From: Corbicula japonica
Taxonomy: Eukaryota > Mollusca > Bivalvia > Venerida > Cyrenidae
Assembly: GCA_038501625.1 (NCBI GenBank)
Contig: JAZAYU010000718.1
Location: forward strand, 108,230-172,229
Direction: 5' to 3'
Length of the DNA: 64,000 nt
A program made the translations under genes and the position numbers. The notes under the pieces were generated by a model. It did not search any database and was not told the origin of the DNA. It saw only the letters and a program-made list of their open reading frames with translations. Shown piece after piece: positions 1-11,173 of this stretch; position 1 is the stretch's first letter; each line of letters starts with the position of its first letter.

Positions 1-213
1 TTACTGATTACATTCGTATTGATTTACAACGTTAAAATCATTTTAAAATTTAAAATGGTTAGGAGTAAATGCAATTAAAGATCTTTTGGTTTAAATCAGT
101 TAGAGCCCAAATCAATCATTTGAAAGCTTGGACACTGTTAAAACAACCAAAGCGAGGAAGATACCGACTCAATAAAATTAAACAAGTAAAGTATAGTGTT
201 AAAAAGATCCTAC

Positions 214-312
214 CTTGAACGCACTGACCACCTATGAGACTTGATCCAGGTTTACACGTGCACTGTTTGTCATTTAGTTTTTTCTGCATGTTCTGAGAAC
301 AAGATAACTCGC
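214..312 (-). CDS. Exon 20: shortened Cys module 13
   Basis: 99 bp, acceptor CTGCAG, donor GTAGGA, phase 1-1. It reads GELSCSQNMQKKLNDKQC then TCKPGSSLIGGQC. The opening ET-x-GG and at least one of the early cysteines are missing, but the C-x-C and final Cys remain. It is the last exon in the window, and its phase-1 donor shows that coding continues to the left. Confidence 0.65.
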
Positions 313-901
313 CTGCAGTTGAAGCAATTCACACTAATGTTGAAACGGCTTTAATAATAACCTTATTGATTAAATGTATGTTTAAGCCATGCTAACTTAA
401 GTACGATAAATAACGATTACGACGGTTGTCCCAATTAATCGTAGAAACTTGACATAAAACAATAACTACTGAACACACGTATATAAAATTATTACAGCTT
501 TGTTTAGACGTTCTTTGATAGCATGTATGCTTAGTAAATGTACAAACGGTTTTAATAATAACATTACTGGTTAAACGTATGTTTAGGTCATGCAAATTTT
601 AAATACGGAACGAAAGATTACATATATACTCAAACGTTCCAATGACTTTTACAGTGATCTGAATGATAGCACGTCTGTTCAAAGCATGTAAATTCAAGAA
701 TGGAAAAGACCGATTACAATAAAATTTTTGTTTCAATGCATAACTAATATTGTCAAAAACATGAGCTGGAATTTATTAAAATAATTTAATTTCTAACAAT
801 GCAAATACCGCACAACAATGCACAAAGCACATTTGTCTTTTGTATGCATCATTTTCATTTTCTCAGAATAGTTTACGGTTGTAATCGAAGTTACGTGTTA
901 C

Positions 902-1024
902 CTTGGGCACATACTATGTTATTTACTTTGCGATACACACATCTCCTTTTCAGGCAAACGATATTAGAACCAAGCAGACAGGGCGTTCCATCTTCGCCTT
1001 TACAATTACCGCCAAATGATTCAT
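902..1024 (-). CDS. Exon 19: variant Cys module 12
   Basis: 123 bp, acceptor TTTCAG, donor GTAACA, phase 1-1. It opens ESFGGNCKGEDGTPC but the C-x-C pair has become C-V-Y (VCLKRRCVYRKV) and the last loop is shorter, so one disulphide partner is missing. It may be degenerate or have altered pairing. Confidence 0.72.
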
Positions 1025-1773
1025 CTGAAATTAACATGGAAGTGGTCATTATAATTTGCTTTTTGCTTGTGTTGATGGAACTAAAAGGATTTTCATTGTC
1101 GAGCTAATTTATGTTAATAGATTTAACAGTTTTAAGATAAAGTTCATAGTTTTAAGATAAAGTATAAACACTTCGGCAAAATTGTATAGCACTAAATTCC
1201 GTAATATTTTTCTTTATATCGATGGCATGCAATAACTTCTTGAGGCGGTCGTCAATTTAAGGCAATTCCTGAGGAACGGTGTCTTCTGGTATCTTTTGAC
1301 ATTTTTGTTGTTACTATAATATTATTTGTCGTTACTATATTTATAAAGAAAAAAAACATTAATCTTTTATTTTCTCTTAAAAATAATAGTATTCTAATGC
1401 GAAATGCATGATATACGATATCGTATAATGCCATCTCATCATCTTTATGACGTCATTCTAAGGATTGACGTCAGCTGTTCGAAGATCATTTTTTCCCGTG
1501 ACGCTCCCCATTTTATATTATATACCCAAAGATAACTGAATAATGTAGATCCGTTGTCTGTCATTTGATAGTACGTTTATATAATCAAGGTATCGTAATT
1601 AAAACTGCATGGCTTGGCACAGCTGCCTTAAGGGTTCGCTGTTTTGTGGGGGAAATATCATTCAAACTCAGTAAAGAAATAATATATTTTAGTTATACGT
1701 ATTTTAGGCAAACGTTTCTTCCGATCGGTACACCATGCATTAGATAAAATAAACGTATACATGATTTTCTTAC
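1025..1773 (-). other. Intron 18
   Basis: AT-rich sequence between module exons 18 and 19. I see no coding signal or structured repeat beyond short A/T runs. The intron between exons 19 and 20 (313-901) is similar. Confidence 0.6.
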
Positions 1774-1905
1774 CTCGAATACATCTTCCATTGACCTCAC
1801 TCGTGCCTTTCTTACACGTACACGTTCCGTTAATGCACATTGCATTTTCATCAAGCAAACAGTTACCCCCACTGATTCCAATGCAAAAACCGCCTTTCGT
1901 TTCAT
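1774..1905 (-). CDS. Exon 18: EB/EGF-like Cys module 11
   Basis: 132 bp, acceptor CTCCAG, donor GTAAGA, phase 1-1. ETKGGFCIGISGGNC then MCINGTCTCKKG...GRC gives all six cysteines in canonical spacing, one of the best examples of the module. Confidence 0.86.
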
Positions 1906-2230
1906 CTGGAGAATGAAAATAATATCATTTTATCAATATTTGATACGGAATCAAGAAATGTTTTATACTGTTCATTGCATGAACACAACGCACTACCTAC
2001 GCAACAATCACACATGTTATTAAAAGTTTCATCAGTAACTAACGATTTTAATTTGTCCTCCATTTATATTTTACTTTAATGTATAACCGATTGGTAAAGA
2101 CAAAATCTCAAAATTAATATTAAAAAGAACATATTTTAATAGCGATTATTAGACCTCTCACCATTACAGTGTGCAACGTTTATATTTATACATTGTTAGA
2201 TTTCAAACTAGAGTAAGCAACTTTATCTGT

Positions 2231-2387
2231 GTAATATAATAAGCAACTACAGCGATATCAAATCGTACCCGATGAACCTGTCAGAGGGTCAGTTTGTCAA
2301 GCTTGAAATGGACACTGCCTGCGGATAGGGTCAGCGAGTACAATCACTGTATCGGCCTGTTATCGCTGTAGTTGCTTATTATATTAC
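2231..2387. mobile_element. Short MITE with perfect 27-bp terminal inverted repeats
   Basis: The block begins GTAATATAATAAGCAACTAC and ends with its exact reverse complement, over 27 bp including AGCGATA. It is about 157 bp long with no ORF. It looks like a non-autonomous DNA transposon. No convincing target duplication is visible at the ends. Confidence 0.75.
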
Positions 2388-3359
2388 AAAAGCGCAGTCT
2401 TAGTAGCTCGTCCGAGCGACCACGACGAGGGTTCCTGGGCCAACACACACTTACATTTTGTTAGTGTCGTTATTCTTATGCGGTAATTCCGCGACAATCT
2501 GTTATACATTATATGCATCAGAGTAAACAACTAAAACAGTTATACATTATCACCATAATAATTATAGAGAATGCAACTTAAATGATATACTTTATTAGGA
2601 TTCAAACAATCAGCGTAAACTATGCAACTTTAACGTTTATACATTGTTAGACTTAAGGGGTCACTAACCTAGATTTTAGTGAATAAATGATTGAATTTAA
2701 TAATATTTAGGGATGTAAACGAATGTTTGAACATTCAAAGATTCTGATAAGATTATGCATTTGAAGCATTCGAATGTTTGTGAAAATTCAATATTGAGTG
2801 TGTGCAAATTCTCATTTCTAATTTAAAGTTAATTATCTATGTGAAGAACAGAAATCAAGACGGTTTGATATTTATTTGACACACATGACGTCAAGATAAT
2901 TGATTTTCCGTAAAAATAGTACTTGACTTATGCGCACGTAAATGCGGACTAAAACTAATTGTGGTACATGTACATGCCCATGATCTAATTGGAAAGTTGA
3001 TACATAATACTGGAATAGAAATGTGATAAATATAAAGTAATCGAACAAATATTGTAAAATGTACTGCATATTGTAATGATGAATCAATTTAGTAAATCAA
3101 AAGAGTCATCCAGTAATGAAAATCAAATCAGTTCACACCTATTGTAATGTATCAATTATCTATGAAAATCTTTGGCACGTGAAACATAACGATTAGGGGA
3201 ACGAGTTAAGTGAAAATGTTCGGACTGACGTATTTATTTAACACATGTCATTCTAGAATGCTTGTAAACCAGGAAACCACCAAGTTGACAACTAGTATAT
3301 ACTTCTAGAGGTAGCAGACATTAGACGGTCTCATGCTCCGGTAAATAAACCCACTATTA

Positions 3360-4263
3360 TGTGGTGTGTGGGGTTTAAAAGGGTGTGATTTTGGGGTAGT
3401 TCTACTTTGTTATGCAATAGTGATTTTACTTTGAAGTCAGGATGACACCACCTTTACTAAAAGTAAAGGAAAATTAAAACAAGATTCTGTTAAATTTTAA
3501 ACAAACAAGGATTTTAATAATCTCTGAACAATTATTTACAGGTTTGATCTTAGTGACACATTATGAGAGATGGAAAAGTCATCACTGATAAGAGCTAACC
3601 AAGTCTGTAAAATATGACTCTGAATGGAAATGGTAGCAAAACAAACCAAAATTGTTGTTAAAATGAACTAATTCATAAGAAGGTTCAGACTGGTGAGATA
3701 AATGTGCCTTATTATGCTTACATGTTTACAACTTAAGCTTCTATACTTATAAATTTGGAAAAGCAGCAGAAAGAATATCCAAAGATTGAAGTAAAAAATA
3801 TGCTAAAATTGCCAAAGTCTTTAAAATACGAAAATCCAAAATGGCTACTGCCAAATATAATGGACATTGCTTACATTCTAAATATAGTGTTAGAGCTAGG
3901 CACCAGTCTGAGAATCAGCAAAGTAAAGTAAAACATATAACATAGTTAAAATTTACAAAAATGTAACAAAGACTAGAAATAGCATATATATTAAACAAGA
4001 AATGCATATGTTACTCAAAATAATAACAAATATGACATGTTTTGGATGATATCAGAGCTTCATAATAACAAGTTCAAAATAGACTGGCTAAAGTGCACTC
4101 AATAGAATGGCTAAATTGTACTACATAATAACTAACTAGGTTTTCTAAATTTTATGATAATGGAACTATAAGTCCCTTAAGTTGCATAATGCTCTGTCAT
4201 CAGCCTTAAAATAAACTTCAATTATGTAACATTTTGTAACAAAAGTCCAACTTTAGAACAACA
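3360..4263 (-). repeat. 3' LTR (left copy, 904 bp)
   Basis: Direct repeat of the right-hand LTR, starting TGTGGTGTGTGGGG and ending ..AGAACAACA. It matches the right LTR with only scattered differences but lacks a block of about 410 bp present there (after about 3873). The adjoining internal sequence shows no clear polypurine tract. Confidence 0.85.
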
Positions 4264-5690
4264 TACTGGGTTTGGGAATGAAAAAAAATTATTGATTTTA
4301 TTAAAATCAATAAATTTTTTCAAGCAAAAAATATTTGACTTCTATGGTTTCAAAATGTTACGAATAAACACATTATCAATTGTCTATACCAACTGATAAT
4401 CACCTTAGCAAATAGCAAATCACCTTAAATGGTAATGAATCACCTTAAATGTTGCTAATGATATAAAATTTTAATGAATCACCTGAAATAGCATAGTTAC
4501 CCTGAGTGTATAGGTATAAAGGTATTTGCAAAAGGAGAACAACATTGTGGTTTCAATGAGCACCATTTGTCAAAAACATGTCAAAAACATTTGCATCGTA
4601 AAAACAAATAACAAAAAATAAACGATCTCTAAAATCTAAGTCAACTATAAAACTGGGATGACTATAAACATATATACATCAAAGAATGTGTTAAGTTTTA
4701 AAGGAACAAGTAATACTAATATTGTTTTGGTAATGAGATAAAGTTACATGAGTGGCATACATATGTAAGTAAAGTAAAACAAAATAAAATATAATAAATA
4801 CAAAAGTCTTCTTGGAATATCTTCTTTCTTCTTCTTTCGCGAAATGTCATTTAGTGTCATAAAGAATAATGATTGATGCCAAATCACCTAAGTGTCAACG
4901 TGGCACATTTACAATATAATATTATGCTCTCGTGTATGGTTGCGCGATATTGTGATAATTAAGAAATATTGTTATAGGTTGGTCGGTTGTTTGAGGCAAG
5001 GCTCTGAGTATTAACGCGATGTACTAGTCACCTTAAATGTTCATTAGTACAATGGATAGTAGTGAAAATTTCTTGTAGTTGAAGCGCGATGCTACTCTGA
5101 ATGAACACTATTAACAGTATAATCATTTTCAAACTTTGTATGTAATAAACTTAGCACTTCTCGCGGATATCATCAGAATAGCATTTGAGAATGACAATAT
5201 CACCTTATAATAAGCAAATAGCTTGTTTTGAGCAAATTTTCAATGATTATACTCCGAGGAGTGTAATGAGAATGAAAATTGTTACGACGCCATGTTAAAT
5301 ATGAGACACAGCAATGATATTATATGAGCAACATGAATGTGAATACAACAAATTAATGCAATGGCATATCAAATGTACTTATAAGAGAGTAGGACAATAA
5401 TGAATAATTCAACTCTTGCTTCATGCTTATACTGGTAGAAGTACTGTAGAGAGGGTCTAATGAAATACACTCAAAACATGAACTTGGTTCATAAAAAACT
5501 ATGCGTTAGACTAATCCGCAGTGGGGATATACGTACCATTAAAACCTACTTAAGAATCTGAACATACAGATCTTAAAACAAAAACACAAAAATGAACCCT
5601 GGTCTTAAATATTAGATATTAAACCGAAGCAGACCCTTTTATAGATATTAAACCTATAAATATTAACACACAAATGAACCTGGTCTTAAA
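4264..5690 (-). other. Non-coding 3' part of the LTR element
   Basis: AT-rich sequence between the left LTR and the zinc-finger ORF. Short scattered CACCTTAAATG motifs recur (about 4400-4460 and 5030), and an imperfect direct repeat of about 80 bp lies at 5590-5735 (AAATATTAGATATTAAACC). A short palindrome lies at 4290-4320. No integrase or envelope similarity was recognised. Confidence 0.5.
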
Positions 5691-5692
5691 TA

Positions 5693-5968
5693 TTAGATAT
5701 TAAACCTAAGCAGACCCTTTATAGATATTAAACCTATAGCTCCTGGTGCAATGATCTTGTCGATGGGGACGTTGTTTGACCCTGTAGGTATCCTCCTGCA
5801 ACCTTCTCTCTTCGAAATGTGCCTAAGGAGACGTTCCTCTGTGAAAGCAGTATATGTACAATGACATAGGTATGGCGGCAGCTGGTGAGTGTGGTTGGCA
5901 AAAATGTGGCAGTACACGTCTTCATAGAATGGTTCTTTACCACACAACAGGCAGGTGTACCACTTCAT
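5693..5968 (-). CDS. Small ORF with C2H2-like zinc-finger motifs inside the LTR element
   Basis: 91 codons from ATG, immediately after a splice-acceptor-like TATAATTTCAG. It begins MKWYTCLLCGKEPFYEDVYC, giving C-x2-C...H-x4/5-H (CLLC, HIF, NHTH), and a second Cys/His-rich stretch (LCHCTY...LLRHISKREGC). It sits where integrase would be expected. It may be an extra ORF of the element, a captured host exon, or chance. I do not recognise a specific family. Confidence 0.35.
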   Translation of the reverse strand: MKWYTCLLCGKEPFYEDVYCHIFANHTHQLPPYLCHCTYTAFTEERLLRHISKREGCRRIPTGSNNVPIDKIIAPGAIGLISIKGLLRFNI

Positions 5969-6003
5969 CTGAAATTATACAATTAAGAGCCATAAATATA
6001 TTT

Positions 6004-6990
6004 TTACTTATGAAGCTTAATCGCATAATAATATGTTTGTTGCTGTAGTGTCTTGGAGGTGGTCTTGACTATTATACTATAATAGTCCCTGATGATCTGT
6101 CTTCCTAGTGCTTTTGGGGCGAGCATCTGGACAAAGTATTCACGTCTGTACTTGCTTGACCATATTTTCTGGTAAAGGATACCTTGCCTTCTGACTATGT
6201 TTTCTGAGTTCAACCAGTACTTTCTCACTGCTGGACTTAACCTTGCAATTTTCTCTCTTTCCGGAAGTTCACCTTGATCCATCCATTTATGAAGGTAGTG
6301 AAGGTCTGGATCCTGCCTTTGCAGTTCTTCTAGCTCTGTTGACATATATGCAGGTAAGAACATCTTTTCTGTCTCTGTTGCTTCATCCCTTAGTGAGGTG
6401 TTTTCTCTTGAGTTTGGTCTTTCTTGATGTGGTTTTAATGGCTTTGTAGCTCTAACCACAGCATCATTTGTCTTCACTCCTAGGTCAACTATGTCATCTA
6501 TTTCTTCCATGAAGTCTCTCCAAGTCATGTCCTGTTGTTTGCAGTCTTCACAGGTTTCTTCTTCTTTGGGTGATTGATGACTACAAGCTGAGGATAGGAA
6601 ATCTCTTCTGGACATGCTGTCTGCATTCTGATGCTTGTGACCTGCATGGTGTTCTATGTCAAAATCGTACTGTGCCAAGACTTCGAGCCATCTTGCTATC
6701 TGACAGGTAGGGTTTTTGAATTCAAATAGCCATCTGAGGGAGCCATGGTCTGTGGGAAGAAGGAATTTTTGTCCTAGCAGGTAGTGTCTGAAGTGGTTGA
6801 CGAAAGTGATAACTGCTAGCAGTTCTTTCCGCGTAACACTGTACTTTTCCTGAGTGCGGTGAAGACGCTTCGAGGCATAACTGATCACCCTTTCTTGTCC
6901 CTCTTGAACTTGCGACAGGACTGCGCCGACTCCAACATCACTTGCATCACAGTCTTGTATGTACTTCAGGTCTGGTTTTGGGTATGCCAA
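6004..6990 (-). pseudogene. RNase H and connection region; ends before the integrase core
   Basis: 328-codon ORF. It starts within RNase H (YIQDCDASDVGVGAVLSQ, then RTQEKYSVTRKELLAVITF and LRWLFEFKNP), followed by a connection region and the lead-in to integrase (VRRQGILYQKIWSSKYRREY, LGRQIIRDYY). The H2C2 zinc motif and the D,D-35-E catalytic core of integrase do not follow. The ORF ends in non-homologous AT-rich sequence. Confidence 0.82.
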
Positions 6991-6999
6991 AATTGGTGC

Positions 7000-8078
7000 A
7001 CTGCATAATTTCTGTTTCAGGGTGTTGAATGCTTCTGTGCATTGGTCGTCCCAGGTGAATTCTGCATTTTTCCCGGTAAGTTTGGTCAGTGTGGGAGGCT
7101 ACATCACTGAATGATTGTATGTATTGTCTGTAATAGGAGGCTAGTCCTATAAATATCTGTATATCTTTGACGTTTTCTGTTTTTTTCCATGACAGTACTG
7201 CTTCAACTGTTGCTGGATTTGGTCTGATGCCATGTTGGTTGACAATGTGTCCAAGGAACAGGACTTCTGTTTTGAAAAGTTCGCACTTGCTCGGTTTAAC
7301 TTTGAGGCCAGCTTGATTGAGTCTTTCTAGAAGCGCATCTAAACGTTGAATGCTCTCGTCGAAACACTGTGCTATTACAATAATGTCGTCCAGGTAAACG
7401 AGTAGTATTTCTCATTGTAGTCCTCTGAGTACAATTTCCATACAGCGCTGAAACGTCCTTGCGCTGTTGCACACACCATAGGGCATTTTTAGATATTCGT
7501 ACAACCCATACTTTGTGATGAACGCCGTCTTGTGACGGTCTTCTTTAGCCAGTTCCAGTTGCACGACGCACTTTGGAGATCAATTGTCGAGAAGTGTTTT
7601 GTGGATGCTAGACAGTCTAGGCACATGTCGATTCGTGGTAGGGGGTACGCATCTTTAATCGTTCTCTCGTTGGGTCGTCTGTAGTCAACGCAGACTCTAA
7701 CTTCTCCGGTTTTCTTCCTAACCATTACTAATGTTGAGCTCCATGGTGAGGCTTGATGGCTCCATCTTCGAGATGTTCCTTGATGTACTTTTCTTCTTCG
7801 CCCTCATATCCTTGTGGCGTGCGGCGTAATAGCTGTCTTACTGGTGCTGCCTCTCCTGATTCTATGTGGTGTTTCAGGACTTTGCACAGACCTAATTCAG
7901 TCTTTGAAGCAGCAAATGTACTGTTATGTTTAATTAGAAGCTGTGCCAACTTTGCTCTCTGTTCTTGGTTTAGCTTGCTAATGCTGGATTTATATAGCTC
8001 TTGTAGGTGAGATGGTACATCTGTGGTTGATCTTTCATTAGTGTCTGAACTTGGAGTGGTAGGAACCTTGGAGGTCAT
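7000..8078 (-). pseudogene. Reverse transcriptase region, interrupted
   Basis: 8078-7728 carries the N-terminal part of RT (HIESGEAAPVRQLLRRTPQG). 7725-7489 has VRVCVDYRRPNERT and FSTIDLQSA (first catalytic Asp), and then the frame shifts. In another frame the YLDDII catalytic motif lies at about 7380-7400, and an in-frame TGA precedes it at about 7412. At least two frameshifts and one stop are visible, so the copy cannot encode active RT. Confidence 0.85.
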
Positions 8079-8377
8079 GGAGACATTGTTGAGCTTTATT
8101 TGGTGTTTGCTTTCTGCCTGGAGTCGACAGATGGAGTGACCTTCCTCATGTCTTGATATGTCTTGTTTGATTCAGGACTGATGGTGCTCCTTGCAGTCAT
8201 TAGACGGTCTTTTATCTCATCGGTAACTTCAAATAGGTAAGTGGTCTTTTCTTCTTCTGTTATGTCGTTGCAGATGCCTTGCATGATAAATTCAGAGTAT
8301 GCTGGTACGGTAACAGCTCTGGAAACGGTGACTGGAGATGGCTTGACTTTGGTGCGGGTGACTTCGCAATCAATCCA

Positions 8378-8821
8378 TTAATCGTTAATTTGGATTCCTT
8401 TTTTAGTATTGATTGTAATGTTCTTGTCGTCGATGATGTCACAGCCCAGTAGGATGTCGTCCTGAATGGGTGCCACATACACAGGCCATTCAAAAGTGGT
8501 TTCTCCAATGTTGAACATTACGTCTGTCATCCCAAGTGTCTTCATTTGCTTGCCAGCTTCTGCTACGACTAAGTTTCTTTTAGCTTTTTGTAGCTTTGGA
8601 CGCTTATCGGCTGGAATTGAGAAGTATACGTTGTTGTTGAGCACTGTAACTTCTGCACCTGTATCGATTACGGCTTTTACGCTTAGTCCTTGGATGGTTA
8701 GTGGTAGCTTTATTGTGACTGCTCTCACCCTGTCGATGACAATATGGAGGTTCTCTTCTTCACCATCCGAAGTCTCTCTAGTTGACTCAATACTACCACT
8801 GGTTGCATAAATGTCGGCCAT
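8378..8821 (-). pseudogene. Retroviral-type aspartic protease region
   Basis: 147-codon ORF with the catalytic motif VKAVIDTGAEVTVLNN and a downstream hydrophobic ILLGCDII flap/active-site partner segment, as in retropepsins of Ty3/gypsy elements. Such proteases dimerise and cut the Gag-Pol precursor. It lies directly after gag in the element and is itself uninterrupted. Confidence 0.82.
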
Positions 8822-8847
8822 TTTCTTTAAGTCTTCTAATAACAGGT

Positions 8848-10537
8848 TTATTGAGTGGACTGACTCTCGACCGGTAGACTCAGTCCCTTGAAGTTTAAAG
8901 GTTTCTTTTCGAAGGCTTCTTCTGGTTTTTCTTCTTTCTTTTGTCTTCTAAATCCACGGTCTTCAGGGCATTGTGGTGCAATGTGACCTTCTTTATGGCA
9001 TTTATAGCAGATCACATTTTCGTGTCTTCTTTGGGATCTGTTGGGGTTTGGTTCATCATCTTGGTTGCTTTTTTCTTGCTTAGCTTTAAGGATCGACTGC
9101 TTAAGGTCTCTCGCAAACTGGAAGAGTCGGTCTTCGGTGACAAATTTCTTGCTATTTATTCTGCGGAGGTCTGGGGTTTCTTCTTCGGAGTCTGACGTTT
9201 CGTAGTCTTCCTTCTGTTGAACCAGGTGGCGAATACCAGATCTCTTCTTGGTGTTATTTTTGCAGGCTTCATGTAGGATTATCATGTCAACTGCTTCTGA
9301 GATGGTCTTGGGAGTCATTGTGGCTACTTCATATGCCATCTGCTGGTCTGGAAGCTCCTTCAGGAGGTGCTGGATGTCTTCGCGTACCTCTGGGCTCAGG
9401 CTTGTGGCAAAAGTAGATGCGTCATCTCTCATATACAAGATGAGGTTTTCTTTCTGCTTCTCTTTGTCCCAATAGTACTTTCTTGAGATTATATCAAACT
9501 TCATCCAGAAGTTTTCCCATTCGTTCGGTCTTCCATAGAAAAAAGGCATGGACTGTCGTGTCTCGTCCAGTGTTCTTGGGCTTGGTCTTGCGGGTTGATA
9601 TCTGTGATGCTGAGGATCAAACCATGATGAATGATAATCAGTCTGGTAGTCTGTTGAGTTTTTGCTTGAATTTAAACTGTTGTGAGGTTGATCAGGTGTG
9701 TCGTAATGTCTACTGGGGTCTACATGTGGTCTACATCTGGGTGGACCAGCATTTTTTTGTGGCTGCTGGCGGATAGCGTGCACTCTTTCGAAAGTGTGTG
9801 CTGATGTTGGATGCTGTGTCCTTTCAGGAAATCTGTCTCTAGATCTAGATAGATCGGCAGGTTCTTCGGGCATGATGTTAGGTTGCCGCAGTAGTTGCCA
9901 TGGTTGACTGCCTGGTAGGTTGTCTTATAGGTTGTATGATGGGTGGCAAACAGGTGAACTGGGTGGAAATATTTGATTAGTTCTTTCCAGTTCTTTGATG
10001 CGGTCATGGAGAGCATCTATTTTGGCTTGAAGCTGGGCAACTGTGTCTGGAAGGGTTCGTCTTGGTGGAGATGGGTCACTTGCAGGTTGAGAGTTGCTCT
10101 GTATGTTGGTACTTGTAGTTCGCTGGAAGGGTTCTCTCGTCGGTTGAAGTTGGGTGTCATACTTCGCGGTGTTGACTTGGGGCATGGAATCTAACGTTCG
10201 TGCGCTTGGAGCATAAATCATAATGTCTGTGCTGAACAAGCTGTCGCTTACGTGGGAGATGGTGTCGTTCTGGTTGCTAGCGTTTGGCAGATCTGTAGTT
10301 GCGAATGGAGGTACCCACGGAGGTTGCGCATCTGGTAGGTGACTTGACATGGAGGAGCTTGTTTCCTGGCTGATGGTATTGTCTGTTTGGTTGTTTGGGC
10401 GCAGTGGCGGTGACGATTTCTGGACCGGAGTTCCATGCCTGTTCGCTCGGTGGACTGGTTGTGCTGAAAATGATTTCGTCTAGACAATTTGAGAGGCGGC
10501 GATTTCTCTTGGAAAGCCTTTCTCTCGGAAGTGACAA
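8848..10537 (-). pseudogene. gag-like region with CCHC zinc knuckle (frameshifted)
   Basis: Gag-like open reading stretches in different frames cover 10537-9925 and 9873-8848. The downstream ORF (341 codons) has a charged, Gln/Pro-rich N-terminus, a capsid-like middle (ENFWMKFDIISRKYYWDKEK), then the nucleocapsid knuckle CYKCHKEGHIAPQC (C-x2-C-x4-H-x4-C). The upstream part ends with a coiled-coil-like stretch (LQAKIDALHDRIKELE). The frame breaks between the parts mean no single full-length Gag is encoded as the sequence stands. Confidence 0.8.
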
Positions 10538-11152
10538 TTTGGTGCAGCGAAGTAAGTTCAGTCTTTCTAAAAGTTTAATTGGAGCCTGGTATCGGACAAA
10601 ATTTGTGTAAGTGAATTTTGAAATAGCCAGGGAGTGCTATGTTTAGTAAACTATTTAACGGGTAGCCAGTTTCGGACAGTAAATGCTTTATCCACTAAAT
10701 ATAATAGCCAAACAGAAATTGTGGATCTCAAAAAATCAATCTATTTTAGAGCACTTTCGGACGCTGAAAATGAAATAAGTATTAGCCCTTTATAAATCAA
10801 TAGTGGTCAGTGACTCGTGCCCGTCATAGATCTGAGTCCGGGATTAGGAGGGAGATCTCCGTGTCTATGTTGCTTTGTTACCTTGTTAGACCAGGGGCTG
10901 AATAAGACACTATGGGTAAATGACCTTTAATAAAAAATTAAAAGAGAAAGAAGGTCTGGCCGGAAGATAGAAAATATCTTAAAATACAAAGCGATAAGCC
11001 CATATGGCAGTCCAACTGAGATTTTGACTTCCGCGCTGTATAGCCAAAAATTAGACTTTCAAATGTTTTTACCGGTTTGCTTATATTCCGTTACTAATTA
11101 AAGAATAAAATAGTAATAGACGGGTAGAGAGGGAGTGAAAGCTGATTTTGGA

Positions 11153-11172
11153 CTATCCCGATTCTGACACCA
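11153..11172 (-). other. Primer-binding site of the LTR element
   Basis: On the minus strand, one base after the LTR, the sequence reads TGGTGTCAGAATCGGG. TGG is the complement of the tRNA CCA end, and TGTCAGAA is typical of sites complementary to the 3' end of tRNA-Leu. The match to Leu is from general knowledge and not checked against a tRNA set. Confidence 0.7.
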
Positions 11173-11173
11173 T

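Noticed and set aside
1565..1747. Plus-strand ORF near module exon 18
   Set aside because: Lies in intron sequence, no homology and no splice signals.
9248..10610. Plus-strand ORFs opposite the gag region
   Set aside because: Shadows of the minus-strand gag; composition mirrors the real frames.
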